Assembly (NCBI RefSeq): GCF_014117265.1
Contig: NZ_CP059833.1
Location: 959,068 to 1,023,067, forward strand
Source: Corynebacterium hindlerae
GTDB taxonomy: Bacteria; Actinomycetota; Actinomycetes; Mycobacteriales; Mycobacteriaceae
DNA: 64,000 nt
Direction: 5' to 3'
The number at the start of each line of letters is the position of its first letter. The stretch's first letter is position 1. Both the position numbers and the translations under genes were made by a program. This document shows positions 37,301-44,613 of the stretch, one piece after another. The notes beneath the pieces were generated by a model. That model was not told the origin of the DNA. It ran no database searches and saw only the letters and a list, made by a program, of their open reading frames with translations.

Positions 37301-37506
37301 GACGCACCGACGAGAAAGTTGTACGAACTTCGGGCATGAAGCTCTACAAAATCCTTTCGCACACATGGATTATTTTCAACAAGTTCTTCCTCCAGATGAC
37401 GCACAGACACTGGCGTGGAAACCTGCTGCCCATTGAGGATCTTTTCCAGCTTTGACCAGCTTAGTGGTCTACCATTGAACCCGACCGGACCCCCATTCCA
37501 TTCCAT
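34363..37506 (-). CDS. dnaE2: Error-prone DNA polymerase III alpha subunit
   Basis: A 1047-aa C-family polymerase of the DnaE2 type. The PHP domain is at the N-terminus (FVELHARSSYNFLVGASEPEELV), the catalytic aspartates in DGPPDIDIDIESGRREEV, the palm/fingers in GIPLFQEQLMQMARDAAGFTGAEAD, and an OB fold near the C-terminus (RILVAGVVTHRQRPRTASGLTFLGMEDETG). The start ATG at 37506 is favoured because a LexA-like box lies only 18 bp upstream, which would be inside the coding region if the longer frame from 37548 were used. DnaE2 acts with ImuA and ImuB, both encoded at 49-51 kb, in damage-induced mutagenesis. Confidence 0.95.
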   Translation of the reverse strand: MEWNGGPVGFNGRPLSWSKLEKILNGQQVSTPVSVRHLEEELVENNPCVRKDFVELHARSSYNFLVGASEPEELVARAAELGMPALGIVDRDGFYGAVKFAEAAAHAGISTVFGAELSLADAPLTVLARSPEGYRRLSHVITDARMAGGTKDTTVYPPLEQLGEHAKHWIILADHRWFPGLDVLVDTFGVDSVVLEHQALLIPEDADRLAALRDAQTRFGLRAVASAVPTAASLSSVRLAAAKNALKLRMGVAQAEAHLHPMGASWLRGEDTLRRALNDAPDLIDATIPLAEECAFTLDLVAPNLPHWDVPAEESEMSYLAALTRQRFRDRYAQRPADVQERARAQIDYELSVIESLGFPGYFLIVMDLVDFCRANDILCQGRGSAANSAVCFALGITAVEPIGAGLLFERFLSPDRDGPPDIDIDIESGRREEVIQYVYRKYGRDNAAQVANVITYRTKGAIRDAGRALGYPQGSCDSWSRGSSEPPERVVELAQQLTGQPRHLGIHSGGMVICDRPIADVVPVEWARMADRSVVQWDKDDCASAGLVKFDLLGLGMLEALHHMIDLVAQHREVTVNLWDLDLADPAIYDMLSRADAVGVFQVESRAQLATLPRLKPRNFFDLVVEVALIRPGPIQGGSVHPYIRRRNGQEPVTYDHPCLEAALGKTLGIPLFQEQLMQMARDAAGFTGAEADSLRRAMGSKRSPAKMAALKERFYTGLRETNGISGEIADKLWNKMVAFAAYGFPESHSQSFAGLVYFSAWFKHYYPAEFCVGLLRAQPMGFYSPQSLIQDARRHGVRILPISVNHSGVEADCPGGAIRLGLNLVRGLGEEAAARVADAAPFTGVADLARRADLSVSHTEALARAGALDCFGIDRRQALWEAGIAATEKDGMLPGLSAIEAPSLPGMNAFELLATDIATTGVTHHTQPMAMLRSALGDAGVIPANQLLHVEDGSRILVAGVVTHRQRPRTASGLTFLGMEDETGLINVMVSPGLWARHKVVARTSKALLVRGIIQNATGAPTLVADKLEALPVGEYLSRGSRDFR

Positions 37507-37523
37507 GCCCACACCATAACAGA

Positions 37524-37543
37524 TATAGAAACTTTGTTCTATA
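37524..37543 (-). promoter_or_regulatory. LexA-like box upstream of dnaE2
   Basis: TATAGAAACTTTGTTCTATA has 7-bp perfect arms (TATAGAA/TTCTATA) and its core GAAA-N4-GTTC differs by one base from the actinobacterial SOS core GAAC-N4-GTTC. Its place just before the dnaE2 start fits SOS control. Confidence 0.6.
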
Positions 37544-37617
37544 CCCAAACCCTGTTAAGTGATCAGCGTCACGGGAAACTAAAAACTGCAGGTAACACCC
37601 CTTTTACATTGCAGGAA

Positions 37618-37698
37618 CAGACCAAGCTTTCTAGACCAAGTTGTGCATTACCTGTTGAATTGCTAGGGTTTTCACCAACAAATAGAAAGCTCTGTCTA
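37618..37698 (+). promoter_or_regulatory. McbR-like boxes upstream of metQNI
   Basis: Three partial matches to TAGAC-N6-GTCTA: CAGAC-CAAGCT-TTCTA (37618-37633), TAGAC-CAAGTT-GTGCA (37632-37647, sharing two bases with the first) and TAGAA-AGCTCT-GTCTA (37683-37698, 9 of 10). The last is 14 bp before the metQ ATG. Presence on a methionine importer matches the known McbR regulon of C. glutamicum. Confidence 0.5.
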
Positions 37699-37712
37699 GA
37701 AAAGGATTTGAA

Positions 37713-38579
37713 ATGAAGTTCCGTCGTTCCGCCGCCTTGGGGCTGGCAACCATCCTCGCCGCCACCTCCCTCACCGCCTGCGGCCGTGGCGCCTCCAATG
37801 ACGAAGACACCATTAAGCTCGGCACCACCGAAGCTGACATGGGCTACTGGAAGGTCTTCGAAGACGAGGCTGAGAAGGCCGGCGTCAAGATCAAGACCAC
37901 GCAGTTCGCCGATTACAGCACCCCCAACCGCGCGCTGTCCGAAGGTGAAGTGGACGCTAACCTCTTCCAGCACCTGAAGTTCCTCGCTGAGTACAACGTC
38001 GGCGCCAATGACACCCTTGTGCCAATCGGTTCCACCCAGATCGTGCCTCTCGCGCTCTACTGGAAGGATCACTCGTCCATCGACGGCATCGATGGCCAGG
38101 AAGTTGCCGTGCCTAATGACCCTTCCAACCAGGGCCGTGCCATCAACGTCCTCAAGCAGGCTGGACTGGTTACTCTGAAGTCCGAAGGCTTGGTGACCCC
38201 AACCCCAGCCGACATTGATACCGCCGCGTCCAAGGTGAAGGTCGTTCCGGTCGACTCTGCACAGACCACTACCGTGTACAGCGAAGGCAAGCCAGCAATC
38301 ATCAACAACACTTTCCTGGAGCGTGCCAACATCGACGCGAAGGCTGCGATCTTCAAGGACGATCCAAACGCACCTGAGGCTGAGCCATACATCAACGCCA
38401 TCGTGGTTCGTCAGGACGACGTCAACAACGAAAAGATCGCTAAGCTCGTAGAGGTCTACCACACCGAAGCTGTCCAGAAGGCTCTTTCCGAGGACTCCAA
38501 GGGCACTTCCGTCGAAGTTAAGCGTGATAAGGCTGAGCTGAAGGAAATCCTCGATCGCCTGCAGGCTAACCAAAAATAA
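37713..38579 (+). CDS. metQ: D-methionine-type ABC transporter lipoprotein
   Basis: A 288-aa NlpA/MetQ-family binding protein with a lipoprotein signal (MKFRRSAALGLATILAATSL, lipobox LTAC). Family features are DYSTPNRALSEGEVDANLFQHLKFL and EVAVPNDPSNQGRAINVLKQAGLVTL. It starts 7 nt after AAAGGATTTG. It is the first gene of metQNI, the complete methionine importer, and codon use is of the highly expressed type. Confidence 0.94.
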   Translation: MKFRRSAALGLATILAATSLTACGRGASNDEDTIKLGTTEADMGYWKVFEDEAEKAGVKIKTTQFADYSTPNRALSEGEVDANLFQHLKFLAEYNVGANDTLVPIGSTQIVPLALYWKDHSSIDGIDGQEVAVPNDPSNQGRAINVLKQAGLVTLKSEGLVTPTPADIDTAASKVKVVPVDSAQTTTVYSEGKPAIINNTFLERANIDAKAAIFKDDPNAPEAEPYINAIVVRQDDVNNEKIAKLVEVYHTEAVQKALSEDSKGTSVEVKRDKAELKEILDRLQANQK

Positions 38580-38600
38580 CCTTTAAGGAAAGCATCACCT

Positions 38601-39638
38601 GTGACTACCGCACCCCGTCCCGGCACTCGCATCGAGTTCCGGGACATTACCAAAGTCTTCCGCACCAACAAGAAGACGCTGAACGCACTGGACGGCATCA
38701 ACCTCACTGTCCAACCAGGCGAGATCATCGGCATCATCGGCTACTCCGGCGCCGGCAAGTCCACGCTGGTACGCCTGATCAATGGCCTCGAAAGCGCCAC
38801 CAGTGGCGAGCTACTTCTCGACGACCTAAACGTCGTCGGCCTGTCCGAAAAGAAGCTCCGTGGCGTGCGTCGCGACATCGGCATGATCTTCCAGCAGTTC
38901 AACCTGTTTTCTTCCCGCACCGCCGCCGGCAACGTGGCCTACCCGCTTGAGCTGGCCGGCATGCCCAAGAAGGAACGACAGCAGCGCGTAGCACAATTGC
39001 TCGACTTCGTCGGCCTCAGCGATAAAGCCGGTCACTACCCGGAGCAGCTCTCCGGCGGCCAGAAGCAGCGCGTCGGCATCGCCCGCGCACTCGCGACGCA
39101 GCCACGCCTGCTGCTTGCCGACGAAGCCACTTCTGCCCTCGACCCGGAAACCACCCACGATGTCCTGGAACTTCTGCGCCGGGTCAACAAGGAATTCGGG
39201 ATCACCATCGTGGTGATCACTCACGAGATGGACGTGGTGCGTTCCATCGCGGACAAGGTTGCCGTCATGGAAGCTGGCAAGGTGGTCGAATACGGCAGTG
39301 TCTACGAAGTCTTCTCCAACCCACAAACCGCCGTGGCTCAACGATTCGTGGCAACCTCGCTGCGTAACACCCCAGACATGGTGGAATCTGACGAGCTGCT
39401 TACCCGCCCGGGGCGAATCTTCACCATCAACCTCACGGAGGAAACTGGTTTCTTCGCTGCCGCAGCCGAAGCTGCGCCGGCAGGAGTCAGCATCAACATC
39501 GTGCACGGCGGAATCACCACGCTGCAGCACCACTCCTTTGGCAAAGTAACGGTGCAGCTCACCGGCCCTGACGACGCCATCGAAAAGTTCTACCAGTCCG
39601 TATCCGCCAACGCTGAGGTTCAGGAGATCAAACGATGA
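38601..39638 (+). CDS. metN: Methionine ABC transporter ATP-binding protein
   Basis: A 345-aa ATPase starting with GTG. Walker A GYSGAGKST, signature [16 protein letters not shown], Walker B LLLADEATSALD and H-loop ITHEMDVVRS are in order. The C-terminal hundred residues (FTINLTEETGFFAAAAEAAPAG...) form a NIL/ACT-like regulatory domain, which in MetN binds methionine and inhibits transport. It lies between metQ (21 bp) and metI (4-bp overlap). Confidence 0.95.
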   Translation: MTTAPRPGTRIEFRDITKVFRTNKKTLNALDGINLTVQPGEIIGIIGYSGAGKSTLVRLINGLESATSGELLLDDLNVVGLSEKKLRGVRRDIGMIFQQFNLFSSRTAAGNVAYPLELAGMPKKERQQRVAQLLDFVGLSDKAGHYPEQLSGGQKQRVGIARALATQPRLLLADEATSALDPETTHDVLELLRRVNKEFGITIVVITHEMDVVRSIADKVAVMEAGKVVEYGSVYEVFSNPQTAVAQRFVATSLRNTPDMVESDELLTRPGRIFTINLTEETGFFAAAAEAAPAGVSINIVHGGITTLQHHSFGKVTVQLTGPDDAIEKFYQSVSANAEVQEIKR

Positions 39639-40312
39639 CCGAAACCATCCTCGCCGCCAACTGGGACCGGTTAGGCGACAGCTTCATCTCCGCAATCATC
39701 GACACTCTGTACATGGTGTCCATCACCATGGTTGCCGGTGGTATCTTCGGCCTCTGCCTCGGCATCCTGCTCTACACCACCCGCGCCGGCGGTATCTTGC
39801 AGAGCACTCCCCTGTACTGGCTGCTCAACCTGCTGGTGAACTTTGTCCGGCCGATCCCCTTCATCATCTTGATCGCCTTCATTGGACCGATCACCAAGCT
39901 CGCCATCGGTTCCACCATCGGCATCGATGCCGCAACCTTCGTTATGTCCGTAGCCGCCACCTTTGGTGTCGCACGAATCGTGGAACAAAACCTCGTCGCC
40001 ATCGATCCAGGCGTCATCGAAGCCGCTCGCTCCATGGGCGCCTCCCCATGGCGCATCATCCGCACCGTGATCATCCCCGAAGCACTCGGCCCACTGATCC
40101 TCGGCTTCACCTTCATCTTCATCGCCGTCGTCGACATGTCCGCGATGGCCGGCTACATCGGTGGCGGCGGCCTCGGCGACTTCGCCATCGTCTACGGGTA
40201 CCGCTCCTTCGACACCGAAGTTACCCTCGCAGCAACCGCAGTGATCATCGTGATCGTCCAGATCGCGCAACTGTTCGGAAACTGGTTGTCTAAGAAGATT
40301 ATGCGTCGTTAG
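39635..40312 (+). CDS. metI: Methionine ABC transporter permease
   Basis: A 225-aa permease with five hydrophobic segments. The ATPase-docking loop is EAARSMGASPWRIIRTVIIPEALGPLI, and the C-terminal GYIGGGGLGDFAIVYGYRSF is diagnostic for MetI. Its ATG overlaps the metN stop as ATGA. A nested inverted-repeat terminator follows. Confidence 0.95.
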   Translation: MTETILAANWDRLGDSFISAIIDTLYMVSITMVAGGIFGLCLGILLYTTRAGGILQSTPLYWLLNLLVNFVRPIPFIILIAFIGPITKLAIGSTIGIDAATFVMSVAATFGVARIVEQNLVAIDPGVIEAARSMGASPWRIIRTVIIPEALGPLILGFTFIFIAVVDMSAMAGYIGGGGLGDFAIVYGYRSFDTEVTLAATAVIIVIVQIAQLFGNWLSKKIMRR

Positions 40313-40321
40313 GCTGGTCGG

Positions 40322-40379
40322 ATTTGTGGTTCTGTTTGACCAAAACGGGGGTGCCTTTTGGTCATTTCGAGCCACAAAT
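40322..40379. terminator. Nested inverted repeat between metI and selO
   Basis: ATTTGTGG (40322-40329) pairs with CCACAAAT (40372-40379), and inside it TGACCAAAA (40337-40345) pairs with TTTTGGTCA (40356-40364). It lies between two convergent genes and could end transcription from both sides. Confidence 0.6.
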
Positions 40380-40388
40380 TCCGCCGTA

Positions 40389-41546
40389 CTAAGTACCGCA
40401 ATACGTGACGTACTGCTCTGCCGTCTGCTGATATTCAGCAGGCGGCTTTTCATATGGCTGTTGCAGCACTTCGTGCAATGCAAGGAACTGCGACATGTCT
40501 CCTTCGTTCGCGGCATCGAGTGCCTGTTGCACCACGTGATTACGTGGGATGACCTGGGGATTAGTGCCAGGCAGGTCCGTGTGAACCAGAGTGTGGTCTT
40601 TGCCCGGGAGCGAGGCAAACCATTCGTTGATAGCATCCGGATCGGATTTTCCCAGCTTGCGAGCAAAAACGCGCTGTAGTGATGAGGAGAACATAGAGAC
40701 GAAGTCCCCCTTGAAGCCCAGCTGCGCAAGGTTCCATTGCAAGATGGCGGGTTGGCGCCCGTAGGCGTACCTCTTCTGAGTATCAATCGAGCTGAAGCAC
40801 GCCGCCGGATCATGGGTGTCTAGGAATGCACAGGGCCCGTAGTCTAGGGTTTCGCCGGAGATCGAGCAGTTATCGGTGTTCATCACGCCGTGTACGAAAC
40901 CAACGCCCATCCATTGCGCCACGGTGTCGCACTGGCGTTGGGCAACAGCTGACACACCGCCGGGGAACAACGACCACGCAAAAGACTCGAGCCGGTCCAT
41001 CATGTCTGGAGTGCCATTATTACGAACAAGTTCAAACGTGCCCACGCGCAGGTGAGAGCGCGCTACGCGCACACCTACCGCAGCCGGAACCACTAGCTGG
41101 CGTTGAATTTTCCGTCCCGTGGTGAGCACTGCGAGTCCTCGGGTGGTGGGAATACCGATGGCGTGCATGTACTCGGAGATCAAGTACTCGCGAAGCATCG
41201 CATCCAGCGGTCCCCGACCGTCACCACCGCGGGAAAATGGGGTCCGGCCGGTCCCCTTTGCCTGCACTTCGTATCCTTCGAAGGTCCCGAGGAGGAGGGC
41301 ACGGCCGTCGCCAAGCAGCGGCGAATACTGACCGAACTGGTGCCCGGCGTAGGCGAGAGCGTAACCGCCGGACTGGCCGAGCAGGAATGTGATGCCCTCG
41401 GGTGAGCGGAGCCAATCGGGATCGAGGCCAAGGTCGACGGCTAGGGGCTCGTTGAGGAGCAGAAGTTCGGGGTCGGGCGTCGCCTCGCCACCGGCATGGT
41501 AGGCAAGCTCGGGCAGGGCTTCGGCGATCGGGAATTCTGGCTTCAT
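40389..41546 (-). CDS. selO: SelO-family protein adenylyltransferase (pseudokinase fold), shortened
   Basis: About 385 aa, starting at the ATG at 41546 (MKPEFPIAEALPELAYH). SelO/YdiU hallmarks are present: GHQFGQYSPLLGDGRALLLG, QAKGTGRTPFSRGGDGRGPLDAMLREYLISEYMHA, ARSHLRVGTFEL, MGVGFVHGVMNTDNCSISGETLDYGPCAFLD with the active Asn and Asp. Typical members have around 480 residues. Here the helical part after QPAILQWNLAQL is missing about 90-100 residues before RNHVVQQAL, though the C-terminal QFLALHEVLQQPYE motif remains. The frame is intact, so this may be a deletion variant that keeps the AMP-transferring core. Confidence 0.8.
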   Translation of the reverse strand: MKPEFPIAEALPELAYHAGGEATPDPELLLLNEPLAVDLGLDPDWLRSPEGITFLLGQSGGYALAYAGHQFGQYSPLLGDGRALLLGTFEGYEVQAKGTGRTPFSRGGDGRGPLDAMLREYLISEYMHAIGIPTTRGLAVLTTGRKIQRQLVVPAAVGVRVARSHLRVGTFELVRNNGTPDMMDRLESFAWSLFPGGVSAVAQRQCDTVAQWMGVGFVHGVMNTDNCSISGETLDYGPCAFLDTHDPAACFSSIDTQKRYAYGRQPAILQWNLAQLGFKGDFVSMFSSSLQRVFARKLGKSDPDAINEWFASLPGKDHTLVHTDLPGTNPQVIPRNHVVQQALDAANEGDMSQFLALHEVLQQPYEKPPAEYQQTAEQYVTYCGT

Positions 41547-42013
41547 GCCTTTTGAGTGTACGGGGATTTCTATCCCGAGAACTCTGCTAGCTTCTCTGGC
41601 ACGCATGTGGGCTCTCGTCTGTCGCCAGCGTGGCAGGGACGTCGATTCCAGCTGGTTTAACGGAAAAGCCGTGGGCGTTGGCACAAGGCCCCACACCTAC
41701 AGCATTCATATGCCGGTGCCGCGCTACCTAATGACCTGAGCGAAACCCAAGAATATAGGTGCAGCTGCTTGCCGACGCCTGGTTGCTCGACCTCACGCCG
41801 TTTCTGCAGCTCCATTCCCCTGGTTTCTTGCCTGGCTTTGGGAATTTGGTCTCGGTAACCACGCTGCGGGCGCGGGAGTACCACTACGCCAAGCACGGCA
41901 AGAATTCGTTCTACCACTTGGAGACGATTAACCTGCTGTTTCCGGAGTTTCGGTTTAGCTGGACGGAGACCAAGGTCGCAAGCACACCGAAATAGCATTC
42001 GTTGGTGCCCTTG
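41547..42013. other. Intergenic region with a possible gene fragment
   Basis: Between selO and the AlbA/ATPase gene. A plus-strand frame from 41759 (GTG directly after an in-frame TAG) to 41995 encodes 78 residues including SFYHLETINLLFPEFRFSW, which reads like real protein but has no ribosome binding site and no family I recognise. It may be the 3' remnant of a lost gene. Nothing else is evident. Confidence 0.3.
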
Positions 42014-43507
42014 TTAAGGTGCGAGTCGATACGAAGTATTCTTTTTGCCCTGTCCGCCATCCCTGTGGATGATTCCTTTTTTCAGCAGTGGCGCCAAGGC
42101 ATAGCGAATTTGTGCCTCTGTAAGCGATAGTTCTTCTTCCAGGTCGTGCAAGGAAAAGCCATCTGGCTTGGTTTGCGCTACTTGGTAGATCAGGGGCGCG
42201 TTTTTGCCGAGGCTGAGGATCTCCACGGGATCATGCGATGCAGTGATCTTTTGTTTTCTCTGTTCAAGTTGGTTCCGCCAAAAAATGGTCGTGAATTTCA
42301 CCCCAGTGTCCACAAAAGTCGGTGGGGCAATCGCGTGGCGTTCGCACTGCCGCAGAATTTCCTGGATGCCACCGCCTTCGCCTTCAATGATTGAGTTTCC
42401 ATCGGGGTCGGTAATAAGTTTGGCAATACGATAGAGTCGCTGATTTACCTCGGCGCGGGTCAGCTCTTCACTGAGAAGCTGATCGAGGGAAAGTGCCTTG
42501 AGCCCTCCCGGCGATGCGATGACCAGTTTTCCTGGCTCGAGTCGAATGTCAATGGACTTTCCGCTTTCCACCGTCAGGGGTCTAAGATCGCGGTGCACCA
42601 GCGCGTTCGCTACAGCCTCTCGAATTGCTGGCAAGGGCAGTTCGAGGACCGTCTTCATGTGTCCGTCTGGCTGATACTGCTCGACCGTGTCCAGGTTACG
42701 AGCCACCCACTGCATAACTGCCTGAATCAGATCCGGCACCGGACCGTGGAAGGTTTCTAGGTTGCGCAATCTCGCTGTATCACTGCGTGGCAAACGAACT
42801 GCGCAGGTAACCGCCAGTGAAGGCAAGGGACCTTGCGGGAAGTTCCCGAGCCCGTAGAGTCCGGCAAGCGTCAGTTCCCCCGTAGCAGTTGTGACCCCCA
42901 ACGTGCGGAGTAACTTGTGATCGTCTGCAATACCTGCAAGCCGGGAAATGCGGGTACGCGCGGCCGACAAAAACTTAGCGACCAATGCCGGATCCAGATC
43001 CTCCACTGCTGTGTCGGCGACGGGTCGCTGTTCAAAAGTAGCGGATACATCTACTTGCAGTTTGCTGGATTCCAGCATGCGCAATTCAGTGGCACTCATC
43101 TCGTAATTGCCATCGGACTGACGCAAGTATGCTTTACCATGAAAACGCGCTGGTCGATCGAGCGGATCTAGCCCTTGAATGTTCGCTATCACCACTTGCT
43201 TCTGTTGCAGCTGCACCACATAGGAATTGATATGTGGACAAGGATCCACGCTCATCCTGGCAGCCTCTATCAGCCCTGCCTCTAGTTGTGCTGGTTCTGA
43301 AACTCCCAGGATTTCAAAGTTTCTTTCCTCCCCGATTCCCAACATGACAGTTCCCCCGTTGGGCATGTTGGCAAACGCACACACCGTCGCCCCAATATCG
43401 GCAGGAAGCCCTCCCTGAGCAGCCTTGACTTCAATACTTGCGGAGTCGCCACGACGGCTGCGCAATTCAGCTAGGACAGCCTTCACTTCCCCCGAGTTAA
43501 GTTGCAT
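42014..43507 (-). CDS. AlbA_2 / HATPase_c_4 putative DNA-binding protein
   Basis: A 497-aa protein. Residues about 17-140 are a Schlafen AlbA_2 domain (ASIEVKAAQGGLPADIGATVCAFANMPNGGTVMLGIGE). The middle and C-terminal region has the ATP-binding fold of the HATPase_c_4 type, with PAIREAVANALVHRDLR, IRLEPGKLVIASPGGL and EGEGGGIQEILRQC. A winged-helix-like end follows (LTEAQIRYALAPLLKKGIIHRDGGQGK). Such proteins are transcription-regulator-like and often found near mobile DNA; their function is poorly known. A relative is broken at 11606-12405. Confidence 0.85.
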   Translation of the reverse strand: MQLNSGEVKAVLAELRSRRGDSASIEVKAAQGGLPADIGATVCAFANMPNGGTVMLGIGEERNFEILGVSEPAQLEAGLIEAARMSVDPCPHINSYVVQLQQKQVVIANIQGLDPLDRPARFHGKAYLRQSDGNYEMSATELRMLESSKLQVDVSATFEQRPVADTAVEDLDPALVAKFLSAARTRISRLAGIADDHKLLRTLGVTTATGELTLAGLYGLGNFPQGPLPSLAVTCAVRLPRSDTARLRNLETFHGPVPDLIQAVMQWVARNLDTVEQYQPDGHMKTVLELPLPAIREAVANALVHRDLRPLTVESGKSIDIRLEPGKLVIASPGGLKALSLDQLLSEELTRAEVNQRLYRIAKLITDPDGNSIIEGEGGGIQEILRQCERHAIAPPTFVDTGVKFTTIFWRNQLEQRKQKITASHDPVEILSLGKNAPLIYQVAQTKPDGFSLHDLEEELSLTEAQIRYALAPLLKKGIIHRDGGQGKKNTSYRLAP

Positions 43508-43620
43508 ACTCCGAATGATAACTCACAAACTTTCTCAGTTTCAATCCCTAACTAAGACTTTTTGAAAGTATGATTGGCGTAAGCAATCTCCTTCTTCCCC
43601 AATTTTGCTAGGTGGATGCT

Positions 43621-44613
43621 ATGAAAAAACTTCTGAAGTTCCTGCTAGCCATGCTGGTAGCCGTTGTCATCATTGTGGGTGTGTTGTTCGGAATTCACAG
43701 CTACAATTCCTCGCGATTCGCGGTCCCCGGCGCCAATCCACGCGACAAGTCCAGTTACGAAACCAGCCAGTCCATTTCACCAATTGAGGGAACTTACCTG
43801 AATGGCTTCCATTTCCTTCCTACTGAGAAACGCCACCAAGGCGTAGTGATCACTTTCGGCGGTTCCGAAGGCTCCCCAAGTTACGACCGGGCCAAACAGT
43901 TGTGGGAGCAAGGCTACGAGGTCTACGCGCTGTTCTTCTTCGGACAACCAAACCAGCAGGAAAGCTTGGCGGAAGTCCCGCTGGAGTTCTTTGGCGAGGT
44001 CACAGCCCTCATTCCTGAGGGGCCAATCACTGTGATCGGCGCATCCAAGGGGGCGGAGCTTACCGCGAACTTGGCAGCACGTGGTGCCAAGATCGACAAC
44101 ATAGTGTTATTCACGCCAAGCGAATACACCTACGAAGGCCTTGCCTTCGGGCAACAAGAGAAGTCGTCCTTCACCCAGGATGGTGAGCCGGTGCCGTTCC
44201 TCCCCTTCCGAAACTCCGAGGTTGGCCCGTCGCTGAAAATGTTGGCAGACATGGCGTTGGGGTTGCCGATCCGTTACCGCGAGATTTACTCAAGCATGCC
44301 CGAACGCGCCGACAATACCGAGGCTGCCCGCATTCCTATTGAGAACTTCCATGGCCAGGGGCTACTCTTCGCCGACGACCAGGACGCCATGTGGCCGGGC
44401 GACATCGCCGCAACGAACCTAGCAGAGCGAAACCCCGGCCTTGAGGCGCACGTCTACCCGGGCGCCGGTCACATGTTCTCCGAGGACATCACCACCTTCG
44501 GCCCATCTTGGGAAAAGATGCTCGGAGGCACTGTGGAAGACAACCGAACCGCCAAGCAAGACTCGGATCGAATCCTGCTCGACAAGCTGTCCCAGTGGCA
44601 CCCCGCTAGCTAG
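43621..44613 (+). CDS. Membrane-anchored alpha/beta hydrolase (acyl-CoA thioesterase BAAT-like)
   Basis: A 330-aa protein starting at the ATG at 43621, with AGGTGG upstream. An N-terminal hydrophobic helix (FLLAMLVAVVIIVGVLFGI) anchors or exports it. The hydrolase fold shows VVITFGGSEGS, the nucleophile elbow VIGASKGAEL, an acidic residue in LLFADDQDAMWP and His in YPGAGHMFSE, the layout of BAAT C-terminal acyl transferase/thioesterases. The substrate is unknown. Its end overlaps the convergent Fe-S oxidoreductase gene by 4 bp. Confidence 0.8.
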   Translation: MKKLLKFLLAMLVAVVIIVGVLFGIHSYNSSRFAVPGANPRDKSSYETSQSISPIEGTYLNGFHFLPTEKRHQGVVITFGGSEGSPSYDRAKQLWEQGYEVYALFFFGQPNQQESLAEVPLEFFGEVTALIPEGPITVIGASKGAELTANLAARGAKIDNIVLFTPSEYTYEGLAFGQQEKSSFTQDGEPVPFLPFRNSEVGPSLKMLADMALGLPIRYREIYSSMPERADNTEAARIPIENFHGQGLLFADDQDAMWPGDIAATNLAERNPGLEAHVYPGAGHMFSEDITTFGPSWEKMLGGTVEDNRTAKQDSDRILLDKLSQWHPAS

